A DNA stretch of 64,000 nt, taken from assembly GCA_047967505.1 (NCBI GenBank), contig CM106539.1, one strand, 5' to 3'. The translations under genes and the position numbers were made by a program. This document shows positions 54,610-64,000 of the stretch, in pieces. Each line of letters begins with the position of its first letter. Within the stretch, counting starts at the first letter, position 1. The stretch comes from Dipteris shenzhenensis. Taxonomy: Eukaryota; Polypodiophyta; Polypodiopsida; Gleicheniales. Below the pieces are notes generated by a model. The model saw only the letters and a list, made by a program, of their open reading frames with translations, was not told where the DNA came from and made no database searches.

Positions 54610-57460
54610 GCTCATGCATGAGCATGAGCTTATGCTTAAGTTTCCCCCTTCTTTATTTCTCTATTTCTGCATAAGCTTATGCTTATGCATGAGCTTATGC
54701 GGAAATAGAGAATGAGAGGAGCATAAGCTCATGCTTATGCTTCTCTCATTCTCTATTTCCGCATATGCTCCTTCTCTATTTCCGCATAAGCTCATGCATA
54801 AGCATGAGCTTATGCGGAAATAGAGAATGAGCCTTCTCTATTTCCGCATAAGCTCATTCTCTATTTCCGCGTAAGCTTCTCTCATTCTCTATTCCCGCAT
54901 AAGCTTCTCTCATTCTCTATTTCTGCATATGCTCATTCTCTATTTCCACATAAGCTCATGCATAAGCATGAGCTTATGCGGAAATAGAGAATGAGAGAAG
55001 CATAAGCATATGCTTCATGCTTATGCTTCTCTCCTTCTCTATTTCCGCATAAGCTCATGCTTATGCATGAGCTTATGCGGAAATAGAGAAGGAGAGAAGC
55101 ATAAGCTCATTCGCTTTCCCCCTTCTCTATTTCCCCCTTCTCTATTTCGCATAAGCTCATGCTCATGCATGAGCATAAACATGAGCTTATGCTCATATGA
55201 GCTTATGCTTATGCTAATGCTTAAGCATAAGCATAAGCATAAGCTCATGCTTATGCTCATGCATGAGCATGAGCTTATGCTTAAGTTTTCGCATAAGCTT
55301 ATGCGGAAATAGAGAATGAGAGAAGCTTATGCTTCTCTCATTCTCTATTTCCGCATAAGCTCATTCTCTATTTCCGCATAAGCATAAGCATGAGCTCATG
55401 CTTATGCTTATGCTTAAGCATAAGCATAAGCATAAGCTCATGCTTATGCTCATGCATGAGCATGAGCTTATGGTTAAGTTTCCGCATAAGCTTATGCTTA
55501 TGCATGAGCTTATGCGGAAATAGAGAATGAGAGTATGCGGAAATAGAGAATGAGAGAAGCTCTCTCATTCTCTATTTCCGCATAAGCATAAGCATGAGCT
55601 TATGCTCATGCATGAGCATGAGCTTATGCTTAAGTTTCCGCATAAGCTTATGCTTATGCATGAGCCTATGCGGAAATAGAGAATGAGAGAAGCTTATGCT
55701 TCTCTCATTCTCTATTTTCGCATAAGCTCCTTCTCTATTTCCGCATAAGCTCATGCTTATGCATGAGCTTATGCGGAAATAGAGAATGAGAGAAGCATAA
55801 GCTCATTCTCTTTCCCCCTTCTCTATTTCGCATAAGCTCATGCTCATGCATGATCATAAGCATGAGCTTATGCTTATGCTTATGCTAATGCTAAGCATAA
55901 GCTCATGCTTATGCTCATCCATGAGCATGAGCTTATGCTTAAGTTTCCCCCTTCTTTATTTCTCTATTTCCGCATAAGCTTATGCTTATGCATGAGCTTA
56001 TGCGGAAATAGAGAATGAGACAAGCTTATGCTTCTCTCATTCTCTATTTCCGCATAGGCTCATTCTCTATTTCCGCATAAGCTCATGCTTATGCATGAGC
56101 TTATGCGGAAATAGAGAATGAGAGAAGCATAAGCTCATGCTTATGCTTCTCTCATTCTCTATTTCCGCATAAGCTTATGCTTATGCTTCCTATATTCCCT
56201 CTTTGGTCTCTTTCCCCCTTCTCTATTTCCCCCTTCTCTATTTTGCATAAGCTCAAGCTTATGCTTATGCTTATGCTAGCATAAGCATAAGCATAAGCAT
56301 AAGCTCATGCTTATGCTCATGCGGAAATAGAAATGAGAGAAGCATTAGCTCATTCTCTTTCCCCCTTCTCTATTTCGCATAAGCTCATGCTCATGCATGA
56401 GCATAAGCATGAACTTATGCTTATGCGGAAATAGAGAATGAGCTTATGCAGAAATAGAGAATGAGAGAAGCATAAGCTTCTCTCATTCTCTATTTCCGCA
56501 TAAGCTCATGCATAAGCATAAGCTTATGCGGAAACTTAAGCATAACTCATGCTCATGCATGAGCATAAGCATGAGCTTATGCTTATGCGGAAATAGAGAA
56601 TGAGAGAAGCATTTCCCCCTTCTCTCATTTCCCCCTTCTCTATTTCCCCCTTCTCTCCTTCTCTATTTCCGTATAAGCTCATGCTTATGCATGAGCTTAT
56701 GCGGAAATAGAGAATGAGAGAAGCATAAGCATGAGCTTTTCTCCTTCTCTATTTCCGCATAAGCTCATTCTCTATTTTCGCATAAGCTTATGCTTATGCT
56801 TCTCTCATTCCCCCTCATCTCTTTCCCCCTTCTCTCATTTGCATAAGCTCATGCTCATGCATGAGCATAAGCATGAGCTTATGCTTATGCTTAAGTTTCC
56901 CCCTTCTTTATTTCTCTATTTCCGCATAAGCTTATGCTTATGCATGAGCTTATGTGGAAATAGAGAATGAGAGAAGCATAAGCATGAGCTTATGCTTCTC
57001 TCCTTCTCTATTTCCGCATAAGCTCATTCTCTATTTCCGCATAAGCTTATGCTTATGCTTCTCTCATTCCCCCTCATCTCTTTCCCCCTTCTCTCATTCG
57101 CATAAGCTCATGCTCATGCATGAGCTTATGCTCATGCTTATGCTCATGCATGAGCATGATCTTATGCTTAAGTTTCCTCCTTCTTTATTTCTCTATTTCC
57201 GCATAAGCTTATGCTTATGCATGAGCTTATGCGGAAATAGAGAGTGAGAGAAGCATCTATGCTTATGCATGAGCTTATGCGGAAATAGAGAGTGAGAGAA
57301 GCATCTATTTCCGCATAAGCTCATTCTCTATTTCCGCATAAGCTTATGCTTATGCTTCTCTCATTCCCCCTCATCTCTTTCCCCTTCTCTATTTCCCCCT
57401 TCTCTCATTCTCTATTTCCGTATAAGCATAAGCATGAGCTTATTCTCTCTAACTCTTATT
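54610..57460. repeat. Hexamer satellite, central and right block
   Basis: Same word set as 50216-52693, but with more TTCCCCCTTCTCTATTTC blocks. From about 56690 onward it is a near-identical copy of the satellite at 43350-44100. Confidence 0.9.
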
Positions 57461-57611
57461 CTCTATTTCCCTTTTCTTTCTCTTCTCTTTCCTTTCCCTC
57501 TTCTTTCCCTCTTTCCTTTCCCTCTTCTTCTTCTTGCCTATGCCTACGCCTATGCCTATGCTTATGTTTGTTTTTTTGTTTTTTGTTTTCGTGTTTGTGT
57601 CTATGTTAGAC
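57460..57611 (+). promoter_or_regulatory. Pyrimidine-rich leader before gene 2 (copy B, plus)
   Basis: Copy of the leader at 44100-44252 with one 24-bp tandem expansion of the CTCTTCTTTCC-type tract. Confidence 0.45.
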
Positions 57612-59163
57612 ATGGGATCACGTCGCTCATCCGACGAGTACGGACAGCCTCGCAGGAGGAGAGCTCACGATCTATATGCTCCAGAGGACTTTGATTCCTC
57701 TCAGGCGACTACCCCGAGGACTACCCCTGGTCCGACTCCTCTCGGACCTAGCACTACGACTACCCCTGCCGACTCCTCTTCCACATAGCACTACGACTAC
57801 CCCTCGGGGAACTCCTTTGCTGGCCGCGCATGGCTCTGTCGGGAGTCCCGATGAGTTTGTAGCATAGATGAGCGATGAGGAGGCAGCGAGATTCTTCTCT
57901 CTGCTCTCTCAGAGGACCTCATCAATTCCTTCCCCTACACCGACAGGTGGATGTACTGCCCAGCCATCCCCTCGCGCCCCTTCGACCGTGGGATCATCAC
58001 CTGCGCATGCCTCTCGCAAGGAAAGGAAGAGTAGGATGGGTGGCTCATGTTGTGCTGACTCGAGAGATGTAGACGAGTCAGCACACTCACGCTCCTTTAG
58101 GTCTCCACTTGGTCCGGAGACACAGTATCAGTCAGGCCCCTTTCCCTCTCCTACTCCCACTGCTACTCCTCGCTCTGGAAGCGCTCGCATAGCTTCCACT
58201 CCTTCAGACTCTGCTACCGTCAGTCCCCCTTACTCATCAGGGGATCTCTCCTATCAAATCACATCTGCCGGAGAGATAATAGAAGATAAAAAGGACAAAG
58301 CAGTGATGGCTGCCATGAGAAGGTTGATGAGTCATCACTTCAAGAGCGGCATAAATACTGATTGGCGGTATCAAGATGCCTAAAAGAAGTAGGCAGTGAT
58401 CGATGAGTTAAAACAAAGATACCCTAATCCGCCAAATGTGGAGTTTAATGATGATTATATATATGCGAGAGCGCATGGGTTTGGTCCTGAAGCATCGTAG
58501 ATCAACCTTGCGTACTTCCATCACAAAGGAGTTGGCTAAACCTAGCTAGGCAGACAAAGCTGATTGGAAGTACTTCAAGAAGCAACATAGGGACCATCCC
58601 GAAATGTTCGAGGGTCAGAGGAGGGCTGCGAAGAGATGGCTGGACATCGTAGGTACTTCGCACTTTGGTGCAGGCAGACGGTATGCGTTTGAGGCAACCG
58701 TGGTAAGTCTACTTCTTCTCATTTAATGTATTGTTCTATTTGTTTTACTACATATTACATGCACTTTAGCTAACTCTACTCTCGTAAATTGGATCCACAG
58801 CAAGCTGCAATGGGTCGTCTTCCTACAGATGCAGAGACACGACGTGCATTTCGGATAGGAACAAAGCCGTGGTTCATTGAGCAAGAGGCAATGGGAGCGA
58901 CGGTCGATTGGGCTGAGGTGGCTGCTCGCACGGTATAAGTTTACTCCTACTTGTAATCTCTCTTTTTAATTTAAGTTTCAATCTAATTTTTTATTTATAT
59001 GGTTCACTCTTAGGGTCAAAGCTCAAGCATCCCATCATCGGAGGCGAGCGATCAATAGGGCCAAGGATCAAACGCAGGAGGCGAGGACGAGGGAGAAGAC
59101 GCAGGTGTCGAGGACCAAGGAACAGGCCAACAAGATGAGGATGATTCGGATTCGGATGAGTAG
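57612..59163 (+). pseudogene. CACTA gene 2, plus-strand copy B, broken
   Basis: Near-identical to the pseudogene at 44253-45800. It shares the 2-bp deletion, the CAA-to-TAA, CAG-to-TAG and TGG-to-TAG changes and the exon 3 stop. It has its own further nonsense change, CAG to TAG before the MSDEEAARF segment (about 57865), and a 4-bp ATAT insertion near 58460. The shared lesions predate the duplication; the extra ones came later. Splice borders are still recognisable. Confidence 0.85.
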
Positions 59164-59373
59164 TAGTGGTAGTAGCATTTTGTATATCCGCTCATTTGAG
59201 CAATTTTATATCGCCCTTTCGAAAGGGTAATTTTGTTACAAACACTGTTGTATATGTCCGACATGTATATGCTTTTGTTACTCATCATTTCACAAGAACA
59301 ATTTTGTATCACCTTGCAAGCAAGGGAAATTTTGTTATAAAAAACTTTCTTTTGTAATTACAAAAAAAAAAAA

Positions 59374-59429
59374 GGATTAGTGGGGCTAAACAGGGCCAAA
59401 AGGAAGCCCTGTTTAGCCCCACTAACCCC
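59374..59429. repeat. Long hairpin downstream of gene 2 (copy B, plus)
   Basis: Same arms and loop as the hairpin at 46010-46065; the preceding A run is one base longer. Confidence 0.88.
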
Positions 59430-59449
59430 TTTTTTTTACTTCTGTTAAT

Positions 59450-59570
59450 CGTTGCTATATAGCGACGTTTACTAGTGTCGCTATATAGCGACGATTAACA
59501 GTGTCACTATATAGCAACGTTTGCATCGTCGCTATATAGCGACGTTTGCCAGAGTCGCTATATAGCGACG
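59450..59570. repeat. Right subterminal palindrome array of CACTA-B
   Basis: Copy of the array at 46086-46205. One site that is mutated there (TATAGTGAC) is intact here. Confidence 0.9.
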
Positions 59571-59654
59571 CTTTATAGCGACGGTCCTTTTTCGACGCTT
59601 TTAGCGACACTTATAGCGACGTTTGCGCCCGTGAAAAAAAAAAAATTTAATGTA

Positions 59655-59700
59655 AAAAGCATCGGTATTTTTGTCGGAAAATGGCCTATGCCTTGTAGTG
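59655..59700 (-). repeat. Right terminal inverted repeat of CACTA-B
   Basis: Read inward it begins CACTACAAGGCATAGGCC, the expected terminal sequence, and is followed on the outside by TTG. Confidence 0.92.
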
Positions 59701-59970
59701 TTGGAAAGAGAATATCGTGTCTGTTTAACCTTTTGGCACTGCTTTTAGATCACATCAAACAACAATAATTAGTGTTCTTGACTTGTGTGTGAGACAACTC
59801 TTAATAGAGGGGGAGTGTAGAAAGGAGCAAGGGAGGGACCTATCCGAGATAATGACACAGGGATTGGAAGTCTGCGACTGAGAGGGACAAAGCCTGTGAG
59901 ACAATGAGAGAGATTGGAGACGTCAAGAGAGACTACAAATAGAAAGATATTGGAGACATCGAGAGACATT

Positions 59971-60021
<51 letters not shown>

Positions 60022-60411
60022 ACGTCTCTAAAAGGCCAAATGGCCTATGAGACTAAAACAATTGATACATCTTCTAGTGTTGTCTCATCAAAGAGAACAA
60101 CAAAATAAATAAGCTGAAAGCTGAGAGCTACTAAAGGTTCTTACAGTCAAAGGGACTGCAAGTGACCCAAAACTAATGAAATACCAAGCAAGTATTCTAA
60201 AAAGTACCAATTGATCAGCATAGGCAGAAAGCTAATCAATAGAAAGGTTACACTCTTCTCATGTCAAAAATCCCAATCATGGGCAGCTTTAGGATCTCAT
60301 AACTCGGTGCCACACGTTTCCGATGTTTGGCAATGATGGCACAGATCCTCATCCAGAAATTAAAAATCCTCATTGTATTGATTAAAAATCCTCACGACTT
60401 CTACTAAGCTG

Positions 60412-60460
<49 letters not shown>

Positions 60461-61183
60461 ACTAGAGGGACATCGAGAAATTAAAAATCCTCATTGTATT
60501 GATTGGAGATCATAGAATCCTCAATGTGGGGGGAAGAAGGGCCTCTTTTTGCAAAATACTACTATACTATTTAGTACTAAATGGCTTCTCAAAACTCTAC
60601 CATTTTTTGCCAAAAAGAGTACCTTTTACATACACCGTAGCGTGCTTTCACCCAACTTAATGTTGTTACTTGCCATAATTTTTTTTAAAAGAATGGTCCA
60701 TAGTCTAATTGAAAAGAATTCAAAAAAGGAAGGAGAGCCTGGGAAGGAGGGGATAAAGAGGAGATTGATTAATGAGGATTTCCCTCAATTTATGATGGGA
60801 GGGACCCTGTTCCCTCTTATTTATAAGGGTATGAACCCACTCATTTTATGTTTTTCACAAAATCCTCAAGAGCTTAATGGAAAGACCATATGAGCTCTCA
60901 AGAAATTACTTTCTAAAGGCCCTTAATATCAATAAATTATTCCATAGACATAAACTCACATAAAGAGAAAGAATGCAGTAGGCAAAACATTTTAGGTACC
61001 CTTCAATCCATGCTCTAGTCTAGAATATTGATTCAAGATATCTACCACCTTCTAGTGCCCTTGATCAAAGTATGATCCATACTCTATGTGTGGCAAGCTC
61101 CATATGTGTCAAAAATGCAAAAATTTTTCAGCATCTAGAGCAAAGCTGAATAAACCCATGTAAAAATTGAAATTTGGTATGGA
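59701..61183. other. Second copy of the spacer
   Basis: Duplicate of 46336-47799. The (GA)n tracts differ in length, and an extra CTATTTAGTACTA-like segment occurs near 60567. No gene is supported. Confidence 0.75.
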
Positions 61184-61313
61184 CACTACAAGGCATAGGC
61201 CATTTTCCGACGGAAATACCGACGCTTTTTACATTAAAAATTTTTTTTTTCACGGCGCAAAGGTCGCTATAAAAGTCGTTAAAATCATCGGAAAAGGAGC
61301 GTCGCTATAAACC

Positions 61314-61484
61314 GTCGCTATATAGCGACGCTGTTAATCGTCGCTATATAGCGACGATGCAAACGTCGCTATATAGCGACGATGCAAACGTCGCTATATA
61401 GCGACTCTGATAATCGTCGCTATATAGCGACACTGGTAAACGTCGCTATATAGCGACACTGGTAAACGTCGCTATATAGCGATG
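61314..61484. repeat. Subterminal palindrome array, expanded
   Basis: Six perfect GTCGCTATATAGCGAC copies and one imperfect copy. The extra unit repeats the ATGCAAACGTCGC junction, a clear recent unit gain compared with 47931-48075. Confidence 0.93.
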
Positions 61485-61505
61485 ATTAACAGAAGTTTAA
61501 AAAAA

Positions 61506-61560
61506 GGGTTAGTGGGGCTAAACAGGGCTTCCTTTTGGCTCTGTTTAGCCCCACTAACCC
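61506..61560. repeat. Long hairpin downstream of gene 2 (second minus copy)
   Basis: Identical in design to 48098-48152: 20-bp arms, short loop, A run on one side and T run on the other. Confidence 0.9.
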
Positions 61561-61760
61561 TTTTTTTTTTTTTGTAATTACAAAAGAAAGTTTTTTATAA
61601 CAAAATTTCCCTTGCTTGCAGGGTGATACAAAATTGTTCTTGTGAACGATGAGGAAGAAATGCATATACATATACAACTGTGTTTGAAACAAAATTACCC
61701 TGTGAAAGGGCGATACAAAATTGCTCTAACGAGCGGATATACAAAATGCTACTACCACTA

Positions 61761-63336
61761 CTAATCCGAATCCGAATCCGAATCGTCTTGTTGGGCTGTT
61801 CCTTGGTCCTCGGCACCTGCATCTTCTCCCTCGTCCCCGACACCTGCGTCTTCTCCCTCGTCATCGGCACCTACGTCCGATCCTTGCCCGTGTTGATCGC
61901 TCGTCTCTGATGATGGGACGCTTGAGCTTTGACCCTAAGAGTGAACCATATAAATCGAAAATTAGATTGGAACTTAAATTAAAAAGTGAGATTACAAGTA
62001 GGAGTAAACTTATACCGTGCGAGCAGCCACCTCAGCCCAATCGACTTTCGCTCCCATTGCCTCTTGCTCAATGAACCACGGCTTGGTTTCTATCCGAAAT
62101 GCGCGCCGCGTCTCTGCATCCGTAGGAAGACGACCCATCGCAGCTTGCTGTGGATCCAATTTACGAGAGTTAGAGTTAGCTAAAGTGCATGTAATATGTA
62201 AGTAAAACAAATAGAACAATACATTAAATGGAAAGAAGTAAACTTACCACGGTTGCCTCGAATGCATACCGACCGCCTGCACCAAAGTGTGAAGTACCTA
62301 CGACATCCAGCCGTCTCTTCGCAGCCCTCCTCTGACCCTCGAACATTTTGGGATGGTCCCTATGTTGCTTCTTGAAGTACTTCCAATCAGCTTTGTCTGC
62401 CCAGCTGGGTTTAGCCAACCCCTTTGTAATGGAAGTACGCATGGTTGATCTGCGATGCTTTAGGACCAAACCCATGCACTCGAGCATATAACTATTATTA
62501 AACTCCACATTTGGCGGATTAGGATATCTTTGTTTTAACTCATCGATCACCGCCTGCTTCTTTTGGGCATCTTGATACCGCCAATCGATATTTATGCCGC
62601 TCTTGAAGTGATGACTCATCAACCGCCTCATGGCGGCCATCACTGCTTTGCCCTTTTTGTCTTCTATTATCTCTCCGGCAGATGTGATTTGATAGGAGAG
62701 ATCCCCTAATGAGTAAGGGGGACTGACGGTAGCAGAGTCTGAAGGAGTGGAAGCTGCGCGACCGCTTCCGAATCGAGGAGTAGCTGTGGGAGTAGGAGAG
62801 GGAAAGGGACCTGACTGATACTGTGTCTCCGGACCAAGTGGAGACCTAAAGGAGCGTGAGTGTGCTGACTCGTCTACATCTCCTGAGTCAGCACAACATG
62901 AGCCGCCCATCCTACTCTTCCTTCCCTTGCGGGAGGCATGCGCAGGTGATGATCCCGCGGTCGAAGGGGCGCGAGGGGATGGCTGGGCTGTACGTCCACC
63001 CGTCGGTGTAGGGGAAGGAATTGCGGAGGTCCTCTGAGAGAGCAGAGAGAAGAATCTCGCTGCCTCCTCATCGCTCATCTGCGCTACAAACTCGTCGGGA
63101 GTCCCAACAAAGCCATGCGCGGCTAGCAAAGGAGTCCCCTGAGGGGTAGTCGCAGTGCTACGTGGAAGAGGGGTCGGACCAGGGGTAGTCACAGTGCTAG
63201 GACCGAGAGGAGTCGGACCAGGGGTAGTCCTCGGGGTAGTCGCCTGAGAGGAATCAAAGTCCTCTGGAGCATATAGATCGTGAGCTCTCCTCCTGCGAGG
63301 CTGTCCGTACTCGTCCGATGAGCGACGTGATCCCAT
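61761..63336 (-). CDS. CACTA gene 2, second intact copy
   Basis: Three exons at 63336-62248, 62147-62016 and 61934-61761, again 464 residues with phase-0 GT..AG introns. It differs from the copy at 49928-48353 by only a few residues in exon 1 (for example Leu to Pro in the RYPNxPN segment, His to Arg near KHRRSTM, and Ser to Gly in the PRFxSG region). Domains are the same: Ser/Thr/Pro-rich N terminus, basic Transposase_24-like C-terminal half, acidic exon 3. Two open copies next to two broken plus-strand copies suggest the minus-strand version was the more recently active one. Confidence 0.75.
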
Positions 63337-63349
63337 GTCTAACATAGAC

Positions 63350-64000
63350 ACAAACACGAAAACAGAAAACAAATAAACAAACATGAGCATTCTCATAGGC
63401 ATAGGCATAGGCAAGAAGAAAGAAGAGGGAAAGGAAAGAAGAGGGAAAGGAAAGAGGGAAAGAAGAGGGAAAGATAAGAGGGAAAGAAGATGTAAAGGAA
63501 AGAAAAGAATGAGAATGAGGAAATAGAGAATGAGAGAAGGGGAAAGAGATGAGGGAAAATAGAGAAGGAGAGAAGGGGGAAATGAGAGAAGGGGAAAATA
63601 GAGTGGGAAATAGAGAATGAGCTTATGCAAAAATAGAGAATGAGAATAAGCTCCTCTCATTCTCTATTTCCGCATAAGCTCCTTCTCTTTTTCCGCATGA
63701 GCTTATGCTTATGCTCATCGGTGAGCATGAGCTTATGCTCATGTTTCCGCATATGCGGAAATAGAGAAGGAGAGAAGCATAAGCTTCTCTCATTCTCTAT
63801 TTCCGCATATGCTCAAGAAAAAGAGAAAGAGAAAGAGCTTATGCGGAAAAAGAGAAAGAGCTTATGCGGAAACTCATTCTCTATTTCCGCATAAGCTCCT
63901 TCTCTTTTTCCGCATGAGCTTATGCGGATGCTCATGGGTGAGCATGAGCTTATGCTCATGTTTCCGCATATGCTCACGCATATGCAGAAAGAGAGAAGGA
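63350..64000. repeat. Pyrimidine-rich leader and hexamer satellite at the window edge
   Basis: Copy of 49942-50592. On the minus strand the CT-rich leader of gene 2 comes first, then GCATAAGC/GCTCATGC satellite. The repeat continues past the window. Confidence 0.88.

Larger units (their letters stand above)
47800..59700. mobile_element. Symmetrical CACTA derivative with gene 2 in both arms (CACTA-B)
   Basis: The left end CACTACAAGGCATAGGCC at 47800 and the right end at 59700 (identical over this stretch when reversed) define 11.9 kb. From each end inward the order is the same: terminus, palindrome array, hairpin, gene 2 (3' end toward the terminus), pyrimidine tract, satellite. The centre is satellite with copia-4b. 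No TNP2 is present. The flanking triplets differ (GGA left, TTG right), so this may be a recombination product rather than a single insertion. Confidence 0.75.
43350..64000. repeat. Tandem segmental duplication, period about 13.34-13.41 kb
   Basis: 43350-50592 matches 56690-64000 in the same orientation. The offset grows stepwise from 13335 to 13408 bp through small indels: 24 bp in the pyrimidine tract, 4 bp in gene 2, GA-tract changes, about 12 bp in the spacer and one array unit. Substitutions are few by eye. The second unit is cut by the window end, so the array may be longer. Confidence 0.92.
61184..64000. mobile_element. Left arm of a further CACTA-B copy, cut by the window edge
   Basis: The terminus CACTACAAGGCATAGGCC at 61184 is followed by the array (61314-61484, one 16-bp unit more than in CACTA-B), the hairpin (61506-61560), gene 2 on the minus strand and satellite. 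The right terminus lies beyond 64000. Confidence 0.85.

Noticed and set aside
1-64000. tRNA, rRNA and telomere repeats
   Set aside because: I looked for cloverleaf-like boxes, rRNA words and TTTAGGG-type arrays and saw none. The tRNA-like words are retroelement primer sites.

Overview
The window reads as a repeat-dense nuclear chromosome segment of a land plant. The evidence is the element mix: Ty1-copia elements whose primer sites match initiator Met-tRNA, a Ty3-gypsy element with an Asp-tRNA-type primer site, plant-type LINEs with a zf-RVT tail, a CACTA/En-Spm element with a TNP2 transposase (DUF4218 and DUF4216), and a Helitron Rep fragment. The species cannot be fixed from sequence alone. 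I found no convincing host gene, rRNA or tRNA. Almost every coding region belongs to a mobile element, and most are broken.

1-13.4 kb is a nest of retroelements. A minus-strand LINE endonuclease gene is split by a young copia element (1232-3920, target duplication CAACC). A 5'-truncated plus-strand LINE (about 4650-7111) follows and abuts a second, decayed copia (7112-9609). A third LINE lies on the minus strand (about 9610-13413). 13.4-35.1 kb is older debris: a foldback repeat at 13.4 kb, AT-rich DNA, a Helitron Rep fragment at 17.2-17.8 kb, two gypsy fragments on the minus strand (18.1-23.8 kb), a nested palindrome at 25.8-26.4 kb, a copia fragment without reverse transcriptase (27.25-31.0 kb), and a degenerate minisatellite at 32.2-34.3 kb.

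35.2-64.0 kb is the most unusual part. A CACTA element (35159-46335, flanked by TTG on both sides) carries a TNP2 transposase gene on the minus strand and a second gene, here called gene 2, on the plus strand. Arrays of the 16-bp palindrome GTCGCTATATAGCGAC lie near its ends. A spacer of about 1.46 kb follows. Then comes an 11.9-kb symmetrical CACTA derivative (47800-59700) with gene 2 in both arms, each copy pointing to its own terminus, and a long satellite core made of GCATAA/GCATGA hexamers and their complements. The spacer and the start of a further copy follow (59701-64000). The interval from about 43.35 kb onward is therefore a tandem duplication with a period of about 13.34-13.41 kb that runs off the right edge.

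The minus-strand copies of gene 2 keep a clean three-exon reading frame of 464 codons with phase-0 introns. The plus-strand copies carry a 2-bp deletion and several nonsense codons. A gag-only copia element sits in the satellite twice, each copy truncated at the opposite end. The one intact 5' flank and the one intact 3' flank carry the same GCTCA, so both copies probably come from one insertion that was later duplicated by recombination in the satellite. The plausible logic is TNP2 (broken here) plus a DNA-binding partner encoded by gene 2 acting on the 16-bp palindromes. That functional link is inference from CACTA family knowledge.
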